The position numbers and the translations under genes were made by a program. This document shows positions 7,055 through 14,500 of a DNA stretch of 18,530 bases, piece by piece (positions within the stretch are counted from its first letter, which is position 1; the number at the start of each line of letters is the position of its first letter). The stretch spans positions 1-18,530 of the forward strand of contig JAQYWI010000106.1 in NCBI GenBank assembly GCA_030145015.1. The letters are read 5' to 3'. The notes below the pieces were generated by a model. That model searched no databases, was not told where the DNA came from, and saw nothing but the letters and a program-made list of their open reading frames with translations. The stretch comes from Desulfobacterales bacterium. Its GTDB lineage: Bacteria; Desulfobacterota; Desulfobacteria; Desulfobacterales; JAHEIW01.

Positions 7055-7239
7055 CAAAGGAATGAGCGTCCCTTTGGGCCTTGAAGAGCGGCTCTGCGAG
7101 CCTCGAGGAGCGGTCCGTCGGACCTATAAGCTCTAAATCCAACCGATCCTTTTCCGGCCTTTTTCCTCGAGCGAAGCGCTCCTCAAACGCAGCGCAGGGA
7201 CTGTGCGGAGTGCTCCTCAAGTCTTGCTTAATGCAAGAC
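7055..7239. repeat. Second cluster of short hairpins between convergent genes
   Basis: Hairpins: caaagg 7055-7060/cctttg 7071-7076; ggctc 7090-7094/gagcc 7098-7102 (loop tgc); ggtcc 7112-7116/ggacc 7120-7124 (loop gtc); gagcg 7169-7173/cgctc 7177-7181 (core gcgaagc); gtcttgc 7221-7227/gcaagac 7233-7239. An outer pair agagc 7085-7089/gctct 7130-7134 encloses two of them, giving a possible three-way junction. gctcctcaa occurs twice (7178-7186, 7213-7221). It lies between the ends of yhbY and the transglycosylase gene, so one role may be termination. Build style matches the array at 1705-1811. Confidence 0.6.
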
Positions 7240-7260
7240 GATCCATATCGTTATTGGGCA

Positions 7261-8400
7261 TCAGTCCGCCTGAGACGGATTGAAGTCGCTTTTGACCTCA
7301 TTGGGGTAAATGACGAGCCGGTCGCCCGGATAAATCGGTTTTTTCCCATCCAGCCGATTCCAGATCAGCAGGGCCGGCAGCGGCACATTAAAGCGCTCCG
7401 CGATGGACGTCAGATTATCGCCTTCCTGAACGACATAGACCCGTTCCTGGTTTTCGGCGAGCCATTCTTTGACCAGCTGTTTGAAGCGGACATGAAATCC
7501 TTTCTCTGAACCTTTGGGAATCAAGAGCGAATGCATCCCCGCGCCCAGAAAGTGTCCCCGGATTTCCGGGTTTAAGTCTTTGATGACCTTAAAATGCGTG
7601 TTGGCTGCCCGGGCAATAATATGGATCGGTGTATCCTGGAAGCATTCGATATGGGTACGATCAAATTGCAGCGGTGGATAAAGATCTGCTTCCGGGACCC
7701 GGTAACCGAATCGCTCCGGGTCCATAAATATGAGTTTTGCCGATATAATCCTGAAAACATATCGCTGGGTCTCAAGCGGCAGGTAAAGTCGATAGTAGTC
7801 GTTGGTTTTTTGAGATACAATTTCCGATTGCAGCCCCAGTTCACCCATATTATAGGCCGCCGCCGCCAGTGTCCAGGATCCTAAAATTCCGTAGAGTTCC
7901 TTTAAATAATGAATGGCGGCCCGGGTCGATGAAAAAATATTTCGGCGTTCATCGATTTCCGCGTTAATTTTGAGCCCATATTTTTCGCCGGTGGATTCCA
8001 AAAACTGCCAGAAACCGATTGCCCCTTTACGCGAGCCGGCATGCGCTCTGAGTGCGCTTTCGATAATCGGGACATACTTAAGATCATCGGGCATTTCGTT
8101 TTCTTTGAGCATTTCTTCAATTATAGGCAGATATCGGGTGGAGCGCTTAATCCACAGGATTACCTGGGGCCGATCCCAAATGGTGAGCAGCAATTCTTTT
8201 TCTAATCGCTCGCGCACCGCTTGGCTGCCAAGATCAACCGGCTCGCCGCAAAAGTCGAGGGGTTGGGTTATTTTTATGCTGGCCGTAAGCGGCGGCCAGG
8301 AGGAAGACGGTTGAGTTCCGGGCTCCTGCCCCTGGGAAATACCGGCGACGCAAAATATAATGAAAAGTACCGGGAAAAAGTGGCGCATCATTTGCCTCAT
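7261..8400 (-). CDS. Lytic transglycosylase (SLT domain) with C-terminal LysM, MltD-like
   Basis: 379 residues. An N-terminal signal peptide (MRHFFPVLFIIFCVAGISQG, likely cut before QEPG) sends it to the periplasm; the Cys lacks a proper lipobox. An SLT domain at about 90-235 carries the catalytic Glu114 in PIIESAL, followed by GSRKGAIGFWQFLESTGEKYGL and AAYNMGE, the canonical goose-lysozyme-like motifs. A single LysM domain at about 321-366 (VYVVQEGDNLTSIAERFNVP ... IYPGDRLVIYP) binds peptidoglycan. MltD homologues often have two or more LysM repeats, and this one has one. It cleaves glycan strands to 1,6-anhydro products during cell-wall remodelling. Of three close ATGs, the one at 8388 is best placed after GAGG, so the true start may be 4 codons inside the given one. 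It follows the radical SAM gene by 75 bases on the same strand. Confidence 0.9.
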   Translation of the reverse strand: MRQMMRHFFPVLFIIFCVAGISQGQEPGTQPSSSWPPLTASIKITQPLDFCGEPVDLGSQAVRERLEKELLLTIWDRPQVILWIKRSTRYLPIIEEMLKENEMPDDLKYVPIIESALRAHAGSRKGAIGFWQFLESTGEKYGLKINAEIDERRNIFSSTRAAIHYLKELYGILGSWTLAAAAYNMGELGLQSEIVSQKTNDYYRLYLPLETQRYVFRIISAKLIFMDPERFGYRVPEADLYPPLQFDRTHIECFQDTPIHIIARAANTHFKVIKDLNPEIRGHFLGAGMHSLLIPKGSEKGFHVRFKQLVKEWLAENQERVYVVQEGDNLTSIAERFNVPLPALLIWNRLDGKKPIYPGDRLVIYPNEVKSDFNPSQAD

Positions 8401-8475
8401 TTTTTTTAGAAGTATGGTTTTTTACTGTCGATCTTCGATCTATCAGCTCTGATCTTTAAATCCGACTGGCGCTGG

Positions 8476-9345
8476 TCATAAGGCCCTCAGGTATTCGGGC
8501 TTGAGCGGGACCTTGCCTGCCAGGGCCGCGTCAATTAATCGGAGGGTCGCTTCTTTTTCCTTCGGGAATCTGGCCTTGATCGGCAGGTAGTTTGACGCGT
8601 GATTGGCATGGAAAAGGCCTCGGGTCAGGTCTGTGCCGGCGATCATCGTTCTTAATTCAGCCAGCATTTCCCGGGGCTCGATCAGTCGAAATTCTCCGGA
8701 TTGATAGTCTTGAAACAATGGCGTTCCGGGTATGAGCATCAAGCTTAAGGCACCAACATAGTCAGGATCGATAGCCGAAAGGACGCGTCCGGTCTCCCTT
8801 GCATGAATCTGGGATCGTTCCGGACCGGCAATCCCCAGAAGCACGGTAATCGAAAGCTTGAAACCGGCCTGTTTTGCTTTTGTGCCCATTTCAATCATAT
8901 GCGCGGCGCTGGCGCCTTTGTTTATTATTTTTAAGGTAACGTCATCGCCGGTTTCCAGCCCCATATAAGCAATGCTCACCCCGTGGGCTTTTAGCTCTTT
9001 GAGCTCTTCAGGGCTTTTCATTTTTAAGGCTTTGGCATTGGCATACAGCCCCACCCGGGTGACCCAGGGAAGCTGCGTTTCAATTTCTTTGAGTATTTTT
9101 AAAAGCCTTTTCTGGGGAATAATCAGGGCATCGCCGTCGCACAGGAAGACCCGGCGCTGCCGTTTGCAGTACTTCGCTGCAAAAGCGATATCTTCCATGA
9201 TGATGGAATCGGATTTAATTCGGAGGCGCTCGCCTTTGTAGGTTCCGCAAAACGTGCATTTGTTGTGCGAACACCCCACGGTTACCTGCAGCAATATGCT
9301 GTTGGCTTCGCTGGGAGGTCTTATGATGTTGCCTTCATAGTGCAT
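8476..9345 (-). CDS. Radical SAM protein of unassigned substrate
   Basis: 289 residues. An N-terminal TVGCSHNKCTFCGTYKG carries cysteines 25, 30 and 33, a CX4CX2C spacing instead of the usual CX3CX2C, for the 4Fe-4S cluster that cleaves S-adenosylmethionine. The rest fits a partial TIM barrel: FLCDGDALI (second strand), VGLYANAKAL, the GLETGDD motif and LLGIAG (SAM-contacting strands), and LSLMLIPGTPLF. It has no extra B12, SPASM or TRAM domain, so the substrate cannot be named. Short stand-alone radical SAM proteins with this N-terminus are common in anaerobes. ATG 9345 has only a weak ribosome site. The gene precedes the transglycosylase gene and may be cotranscribed with it. Confidence 0.88.
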   Translation of the reverse strand: MHYEGNIIRPPSEANSILLQVTVGCSHNKCTFCGTYKGERLRIKSDSIIMEDIAFAAKYCKRQRRVFLCDGDALIIPQKRLLKILKEIETQLPWVTRVGLYANAKALKMKSPEELKELKAHGVSIAYMGLETGDDVTLKIINKGASAAHMIEMGTKAKQAGFKLSITVLLGIAGPERSQIHARETGRVLSAIDPDYVGALSLMLIPGTPLFQDYQSGEFRLIEPREMLAELRTMIAGTDLTRGLFHANHASNYLPIKARFPKEKEATLRLIDAALAGKVPLKPEYLRAL

Positions 9346-9371
9346 GTTTTTAACATCCGGTCCGATAGTTA

Positions 9372-9400
9372 AACGGACTGATTTTTTGGATCAGTCCGTT
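9372..9400. terminator. Perfect 11-bp hairpin upstream of the radical SAM gene
   Basis: aacggactgat (9372-9382) pairs with atcagtccgtt (9390-9400) around a 7-base loop. On the plus strand a T-rich stretch (gggttttt) follows within about 15 bases; on the minus strand there is no T-run. On the minus strand it sits in the leader of the radical SAM gene, 27 bases before its ATG, and would be transcribed if the upstream genes read through. Terminator or attenuator-like structure. Confidence 0.45.
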
Positions 9401-9446
9401 AAGTGGGTTTTTAACCATTTCGTCTTTTCAAAGCAACTGTTTTCTT

Positions 9447-9592
9447 TAGAAGTGGTTTCAAAACCTCAGATCAGGTTCAAGGGCAAGGCGCAGGCCGATC
9501 GATAACGCGCAGCATACATTTGTATGTGAGCATTTATCGGAGGCCTGCAACGCAGCCATTGGGCCTTAGATGGGGTTTTGAAACCACTTCTA
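9447..9592. repeat. 146-bp MITE-like palindromic element
   Basis: 19-bp perfect terminal inverted repeats at 9447-9465 and 9574-9592. Internal matches share nearly the same centre (9519.5): gataa/ttatc (9501-9505/9534-9538), gcaggcc/ggcctgc (9490-9496/9542-9548) and a central cataca/tgtatg (9513-9518/9521-9526). The whole element is therefore one imperfect palindrome. It has no coding capacity. The right end includes the TAG stop codon of the gene at 9590-9886. No long target duplication is evident beyond a TA-like edge. The layout fits a non-autonomous miniature transposon or a dispersed palindromic repeat family. Confidence 0.8.
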
Positions 9593-9886
9593 GGCGGCGC
9601 CGGGCTGCGTATCGTCTAAATTCGGGTCTTCACATTCCCGCGCCGCTATATCATCCTTAAGATAGTCATACAGGCTTCCGCTATAGGAACATTTGATCGC
9701 TTCCTTGATCCGCTTAATCAGGTACTCGCTGATGGCTGCTTCGCCGTCAATTTTTAAACGAAAGGCAATCAAGCGCTGCAATTTTTTATCATGCTTATCG
9801 CGATCGGGCACCATCCGCATGACACGTTGAAAAACCATTTGAAACGGGCCCTCGTGCGCTTCGATCGAAATGATCTTATCCGTCAT
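9590..9886 (-). CDS. Small soluble hypothetical protein
   Basis: 98 residues from ATG 9886, chosen over an upstream in-frame start at 9976 because AAGGAG lies 8 bases before 9886 and because the longer form would overlap the zinc-ribbon gene. It begins MTDKIISIEAHEGPFQMVFQRVMR. It is predominantly helical, with charged helices (DRDKHDKKLQRLIAFRL and AISEYLIKRIKEAIKC), and the tail ECEDPNLDDTQPGAA is acidic. I do not recognise the family. The stop TAG is contributed by the terminal repeat of the palindromic element at 9447-9592, so the natural C-terminus may have been changed by its insertion. It follows the zinc-ribbon gene by 31 bases on the same strand, probably as one transcript. Confidence 0.75.
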   Translation of the reverse strand: MTDKIISIEAHEGPFQMVFQRVMRMVPDRDKHDKKLQRLIAFRLKIDGEAAISEYLIKRIKEAIKCSYSGSLYDYLKDDIAARECEDPNLDDTQPGAA

Positions 9887-9917
9887 AATTTTTTCTCCTT
9901 CGGATAAAAAATTATTT

Positions 9918-10142
9918 TCATTGGTTGCCGAACCCGTTTTGCCCCCCGCAATCCGGACACGTCCAGGTGATGGCATTACAGGACATGCCCCACATGTTTT
10001 CTTGCATGCAAGCCTGACAGATACTAAAACCGCAGCGGCACGTCCAGCAAAAAGGAAATGTCATTCCACAGCAATCGCAGTCATAATTTCTGATGCGAGG
10101 TCGTTTTTTCCGGTATGCGGTTCCGGTGGCCGGCGCTTTCAT
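9918..10142 (-). CDS. Cys-rich zinc-ribbon protein
   Basis: 74 residues with 11 cysteines (22, 24, 25, 32, 35, 37, 42, 45, 55, 62, 65). They are arranged as CxCC, CxxCxC, CxxC, a single C and a final CPDCG, enough for two or more zinc sites. A basic N-terminus (YRKKRPRIRNY) could contact nucleic acid. It ends in the polar GGQNGFGNQ tail. I recall similar small proteins in Desulfobacterota, but with no assigned function. ATG 10142 has no clear ribosome site. It is divergent from polA with 169 bases between, and heads a two-gene unit with the small protein downstream. Metal binding is strongly suggested by composition; everything else is open. Confidence 0.75.
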   Translation of the reverse strand: MKAPATGTAYRKKRPRIRNYDCDCCGMTFPFCWTCRCGFSICQACMQENMWGMSCNAITWTCPDCGGQNGFGNQ

Positions 10143-10311
10143 GATTGTTGTTTTAAATCTTTAATGTTATGGGTTCTCTTGATCAAACATTGGGATCTTT
10201 ATGTATGCAAAATAAGTTTTTGTTTGCCTGCTAAGTATTTTCTAGCTAAAAAAATAATTCAATCAACAACATATGTCAACGCAGGTGGAACTCATTTAGA
10301 TCAGAACTGAG

Positions 10312-12990
10312 ATGGAAAAAGAAAAGACCATATATTTAATCGACGGCACCGCCTATATTCACCGGGCGTATCATGCCATCCGGGGATTATCCAATTCAAA
10401 GGGACTTCCGACCAATGCAATTTTCGGTTTTACCCGCATGCTGCTCAAACTCATCGAAGATTGCAATCCCAAGTATACGGGCATGTTTTTTGACACCAAG
10501 GGTCCCACCTTCCGCCATGATATGTATGCGGACTATAAAGCCAATCGTCCGCCGATGCCGGAAGATATGGCCGCTCAAATTCCTTATATTAAAAAAATTA
10601 CGGCAGCATTTCAATTGCCGATTATCGAGATGCAAGGATTTGAAGCTGACGATTTAATCGGAACCTATGCCCGTATTGCCGAAAAGAATGGCTATGCGGT
10701 GGTTATGGTGACCGGCGACAAAGATTTTATACAGCTGGTAACAAATCAAGTGACTATCTGGGATCCCATGAAGGACCTAACGATCGATGCCGAATCCGTA
10801 AAGAAATCCTATGGTGTTGCACCATCTCAGATGATCGAGGTCATGGGGCTCTCCGGTGATACCGCCGATAACATTCCGGGGGTTCCCGGAATCGGTCAGA
10901 AAACCGCCCTCAATTTGATCCGGAACTTTGGGAGCATGCAAGCCTTATATCAAGCGGTCGACTCCATTACTCAAAAAAAACAGCGTGAAAACCTGATTAA
11001 CTTTCAAGATCAAGCTTTTTTGAGTCGGGACCTGGTCACCATTGACACGCAGGTTCCGGTTTCCGGCGATTTAAAGGTTTTTGAGATAGGTCCGCCCGAC
11101 GCCGATGCGCTTTCCGAGATGTTTAAAACGCTCGAATTCAGGCAATTGCAGCATGCCGTGTCTGCCAAGACGGATCTCAGCCAAAAAGATTACAAAGCCA
11201 TTTTGGAGGTGGACGCACTTGCGAAGTTGAGCAGCCGTCTGGAATCGGCCCGAATTTTTGCTCTGGACACCGAGACGACCTCCCAGGATCCCATGAAAGC
11301 CAGATTGGTGGGCCTGTCCTTTTCCTTGCAGGCCAATGAAGCCTTTTACATTCCGTGCGGCCATGATTATCTTGGCGCTCCCCGGCAACTTGGGGTAACC
11401 GAAGTTTTAAAACACCTCAGGCCGATTTTGGAGGATCCGGCCATTAAGAAAGTCGGGCAGAATATTAAATATGACTGGATTGTTCTATCCCGGCATGGTG
11501 TCAATCTTGAGGGCGTGGAATTTGATACCATGGTTGCCTCTTACCTGCTGAATCCCTCTAAAAGAGCCCACAATCTGGATCAGATTGCCATGGATTTTCT
11601 GGGTCATAAAACCATTCCTTATCAGGAAGTCGCCGGCAAAGGCAAAAATGCCATATCATTTAATAAGGTGCTTTTGGAAAAAGCAGTGCCCTATGCGTGT
11701 GAGGATGCCGACATTACCCTTATGGCTAAAGATGTTCTGATGCCCCGGCTGCAGGAGATTGGCCTGACCGATCTGATGGAAAAAGTCGAGATGCCGCTGG
11801 TGCCGGTATTGCTGCGAATGGAGATGCAGGGCACCTGTGTTGATGTTGAACGCCTGCAAGAATTATCCAAATCCTTTGAACATCAGCTCGAAGCCTTGGC
11901 AGCCAGCATTTATGGACTTGCCGGCGAAGAATTCAATATTAACTCATCCCAACAGCTCGGTAATATCCTGTTTAATAAACTCAACTTGCCGGTTTTGAAA
12001 AAGACCAAAAAGAAAACCGGTTATTCTACCGATGTGGATGTTTTAACCCGGCTGGCCGAGGAACACGAAATGCCGGCGCTTGTATTAAAGCAGCGAACTT
12101 TAACAAAATTGAAATCTACCTATGCCGATGCCTTAATTGATCTGGTCCATCCGGAAACCGGCCGTATCCATACTTCCTACAATCAGACCGTAACGGCTAC
12201 CGGGCGCTTAAGCAGTTCCGATCCCAATTTGCAAAATATTCCCATTCGAACCGAAGAAGGCATGGAAATTCGCAGGGCCTTTGTGCCCCGTAAAGGCTGG
12301 CGTCTGGTTTCCGCGGATTATTCCCAGGTTGAGCTTCGTATTTTGGCGCATTATTCTGATGATCAAATTCTAATTCAGGCATTTATAAGGGATGAAGATA
12401 TACACACCCGGACCGCCAGTGAGGTTTTTCAAGTATCTCCGTCAGCGATTACCACTGAGCTGAGGCGGCAGGCCAAGGCGATAAATTTTGGCATTATTTA
12501 CGGGATGAGTGCTTATGGGCTTTCGAAACAGCTGGGGCTCAGCCATAAGATGGCGAAAACTTATATTGATAATTATTTTACAAGATATGAGGGTGTCAAG
12601 CGCTTTATCGATCAAACCCTGGGAGAGGCTCACCGGTTAAAACAAACCAGTACGCTGCTTGGACGCATTCGTCTTTTACCGGATATCAGCAGTGCTAACG
12701 TTAACGTACGCCAGGCAGCCGAGCGCACGGCTATCAATACGCCGATCCAAGGCTCTGCTGCCGATCTCATTAAATTGGCAATGATCAATATCGACAGTGC
12801 TTTCAGGGATAAAAAGCTGAAATCCGCGATGCTGCTCAGTGTTCATGATGAGCTGGTTTTTGAAGTCCCATCAGAAGAGCTCGATACGGTAACGCATCTG
12901 GTCAAAGAGATTATGGAAGATATCTGGGATCTCAAAGTGCCGCTCAAAGTCAATGTGGCTGTGGGCGAAAACTGGGCGGAAGCCCACTAG
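10312..12990 (+). CDS. polA: DNA polymerase I
   Basis: 892 residues, full length. The N-terminal 5'-3' exonuclease (1 to about 290) starts with LIDGTAYIHRAYHAI and has VTGDKDFIQLV and the helix-hairpin-helix GVPGIGQKTALNLI. The 3'-5' proofreading domain (about 300-490) keeps its acidic residues: Asp319 and Glu321 in LDTETTS, then GQNIKYDWI and YACEDADIT, so proofreading should be active. The polymerase domain (about 510-892) has motif A SADYSQVELR (Asp669), the O-helix RRQAKAINFGIIYG (Phe726) and motif C SVHDELVFE (Asp846, Glu847). It fills gaps and removes RNA primers in replication and repair. ATG 10312 has only a weak ribosome site. The neighbours are unrelated small genes, and a 59-aa gene converges on it 6 bases after its stop. 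Confidence 0.98.
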   Translation: MEKEKTIYLIDGTAYIHRAYHAIRGLSNSKGLPTNAIFGFTRMLLKLIEDCNPKYTGMFFDTKGPTFRHDMYADYKANRPPMPEDMAAQIPYIKKITAAFQLPIIEMQGFEADDLIGTYARIAEKNGYAVVMVTGDKDFIQLVTNQVTIWDPMKDLTIDAESVKKSYGVAPSQMIEVMGLSGDTADNIPGVPGIGQKTALNLIRNFGSMQALYQAVDSITQKKQRENLINFQDQAFLSRDLVTIDTQVPVSGDLKVFEIGPPDADALSEMFKTLEFRQLQHAVSAKTDLSQKDYKAILEVDALAKLSSRLESARIFALDTETTSQDPMKARLVGLSFSLQANEAFYIPCGHDYLGAPRQLGVTEVLKHLRPILEDPAIKKVGQNIKYDWIVLSRHGVNLEGVEFDTMVASYLLNPSKRAHNLDQIAMDFLGHKTIPYQEVAGKGKNAISFNKVLLEKAVPYACEDADITLMAKDVLMPRLQEIGLTDLMEKVEMPLVPVLLRMEMQGTCVDVERLQELSKSFEHQLEALAASIYGLAGEEFNINSSQQLGNILFNKLNLPVLKKTKKKTGYSTDVDVLTRLAEEHEMPALVLKQRTLTKLKSTYADALIDLVHPETGRIHTSYNQTVTATGRLSSSDPNLQNIPIRTEEGMEIRRAFVPRKGWRLVSADYSQVELRILAHYSDDQILIQAFIRDEDIHTRTASEVFQVSPSAITTELRRQAKAINFGIIYGMSAYGLSKQLGLSHKMAKTYIDNYFTRYEGVKRFIDQTLGEAHRLKQTSTLLGRIRLLPDISSANVNVRQAAERTAINTPIQGSAADLIKLAMINIDSAFRDKKLKSAMLLSVHDELVFEVPSEELDTVTHLVKEIMEDIWDLKVPLKVNVAVGENWAEAH

Positions 12991-12996
12991 GATTGA

Positions 12997-13176
12997 CTAT
13001 TTACTTTTTTTCTGCGGCGCAGTGGATTTCAGCTTGCCTTTTACCGTATCTTCTATTGTTTGGTAAATGTTTTCAAAAGTTTTCGGGAAACCGGTCGGCG
13101 TTATCCTTCCGCCTTCAATGAACTTAACAACGATTTCCTTGGTTGCTCTTAAAATTTGCTCATCCATAGATGCCAT
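12997..13176 (-). CDS. 59-aa conserved-looking hypothetical protein
   Basis: ATG 13174-13176 (minus strand) is preceded by AAGGAG with about 10 bases spacing. The frame runs 59 codons to TAG at 12997-12999. It begins MASMDEQILRATKEIVVKFI, continues EGGRITPTGFPKTFENIYQT, and ends with a Lys-rich tail (STAPQKKSK). It is amphipathic and probably two helices with a Pro-rich turn. I recall similar 55-65 residue proteins in deltaproteobacteria but no function. Codon use and the ribosome site support a real gene despite the size. It converges on polA, only 6 bases apart. Confidence 0.7.
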   Translation of the reverse strand: MASMDEQILRATKEIVVKFIEGGRITPTGFPKTFENIYQTIEDTVKGKLKSTAPQKKSK

Positions 13177-13300
13177 TTATAATTATCTCCTTATGCTATA
13201 AATATTTAATAATTTTGAACTGTTATCAAATTTACTATCGAGTGTCAAGGCTCGTTCCAGGCAGGACTCGAGTGCTATTCGGACGATTTCATGAGACGGA

Positions 13301-13329
13301 TTGACATGACTAAATTAATTTTCTATCTA
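13301..13329 (+). promoter_or_regulatory. Possible sigma-70 promoter of the lipoprotein gene
   Basis: TTGACA (13301-13306) is a perfect -35 box. A poor -10, TATCTA (13324-13329), follows after 17 bases. A start near 13336 would give a leader of about 50 bases before ATG 13385. Confidence 0.4.
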
Positions 13330-13384
13330 AATGAAATTACCGGTTAATTACGCTAACAGCAGAGAATGTTTAAAAGAGGAAATG

Positions 13385-14359
13385 ATGCCTACCGATCAAA
13401 GACGAATCTCCCGATTATACTTTTTGGGGTTCTGTGCCTTGTTGATTGTGAGCCTTAATATTCTACTCGTTAGTTGCTCCTACCATAAAACCATAGACAA
13501 AACCACCAGAACGGTAACACAGACCACCAAGAAAATTAGACACAACATTAGATTTTCTGATGACGATCTCCAGAGATTAGCGGCCGTTGTCGGATTTGAA
13601 AACAGATCGTTATATCGGGCCAAGGATTTTGCCCAGCTGTTTCGAAAAGGAATTCCCGAATACCTGAACGATGAATGTGACGACGTTACAGTACCCGATC
13701 TGGATACCGGTGAAAATGTGGAACGTTTAAAGGGGTTACCCGTGCTGAAATCCGGCCGGGTTGATAATTTTGCGCTGGCAACTATCGGCAGGCAACTCGG
13801 TTTAAATGCGGTCGTCACCGGTAGCATAGACGATATCGGTCTGATTTCTGAAACTCAGGGATTGATTTTGAAAGATACCCTTCATTCGATCCAAATACTG
13901 GTTAGTATACAAATTTATGACACCGAGACAGGATCGAAAATTCTGGATGAGAGTTTTAACCGCAAGGTGGAAATCGAAGGGCTGGATTACGATTTAATGC
14001 GGTCGGAAGAGAAATTAATATTGCCCGATTTAAACGAAACCATAAGCGATCTGCTTGCAGAAATGGGCGAACGTATTTGTTGGGCCATTGAGGAGCAGCC
14101 CTGGAATGGATTCATCACCTCCTTAGCTGGCGATAAGGTTATCCTTTCCGCAGGAGGTATCTCAGGCCTGAAGCCCGGGGACGAACTTGAGGTTTTCGAT
14201 AACGCGCGAATATTGAAAGGGCGCGACGGCCAACAATTTTTCATTCATGGGAAAAAAATTGGTGAGATTCGGATTGTAGCTGTTGAACCCGACAGATCCG
14301 AAGCTGTGGTGGTCTCCGATAATGGGATCAAAACGGGAAGCAGCGTGCGGGTTAAATAA
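13385..14359 (+). CDS. Lipoprotein with FlgT-like C-terminal domain
   Basis: 324 residues from ATG 13385. An upstream in-frame ATG at 13331 would place 50 residues before the lipobox. The ribosome site AGAGGA at 13375-13380 and the putative promoter at 13301 favour 13382/13385. The N-terminus has basic residues, a hydrophobic stretch YFLGFCALLIVSLNILL and the lipobox LVSC with Cys31, so it is a lipid-anchored envelope protein. Residues about 75-200 look like the nucleotide-free alpha/beta fold of CsgG/TolB-N type proteins (LGLNAVVTGSIDDIGLI, then ILVSIQIYDTETGSKIL). The C-terminal 90 residues (VILSAGGISGLKPGDELEVF ... IGEIRIVAVEPDRSEAVVV ... GSSVRVK) resemble the FlgT C-terminal beta domain. 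No flagellar or curli genes are nearby, so the partner is unknown. Confidence 0.75.
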   Translation: MPTDQRRISRLYFLGFCALLIVSLNILLVSCSYHKTIDKTTRTVTQTTKKIRHNIRFSDDDLQRLAAVVGFENRSLYRAKDFAQLFRKGIPEYLNDECDDVTVPDLDTGENVERLKGLPVLKSGRVDNFALATIGRQLGLNAVVTGSIDDIGLISETQGLILKDTLHSIQILVSIQIYDTETGSKILDESFNRKVEIEGLDYDLMRSEEKLILPDLNETISDLLAEMGERICWAIEEQPWNGFITSLAGDKVILSAGGISGLKPGDELEVFDNARILKGRDGQQFFIHGKKIGEIRIVAVEPDRSEAVVVSDNGIKTGSSVRVK

Positions 14360-14361
14360 CC

Positions 14362-14500
14362 AAAGTGCCTTGCCTAAAATGCCTAAAGTGAGCTAAAGTG
14401 CCTAAAGTTAAGGAATTCTGCCATATATATAATAGATAGAGCGCAGCGATACCTTAACTTTAGTCACTTCCCACTTTAGATCACTTTAGGCACTTTTTTT
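14362..14500. terminator. Nested inverted repeat and terminator built from cctaaagtg units
   Basis: Three nested arm pairs: aaagtgcc 14362-14369/14489-14496; the 19-base arm 14382-14400/14472-14490 with one mismatch; and ctaaagttaagg 14402-14413/14452-14463 perfect. A T-run (14494-14501) follows on the plus strand. The left arm itself consists of degenerate tandem cctaaagtg copies. It sits between the lipoprotein (+) and dus (-) stops and would terminate at least the lipoprotein transcript. Confidence 0.75.

Noticed and set aside
9870..10310. 146-aa plus-strand ORF opposite the small hypothetical and zinc-ribbon genes
   Set aside because: It runs antisense to two better supported genes, one with a strong ribosome site and one with patterned cysteines, and shows no domain character.
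10143..10311. Promoter of polA (TTGATC near 10179 with TATGTA near 10200)
   Set aside because: Spacing is 15 bases and the boxes are poor; other equally weak candidates exist in the same region.
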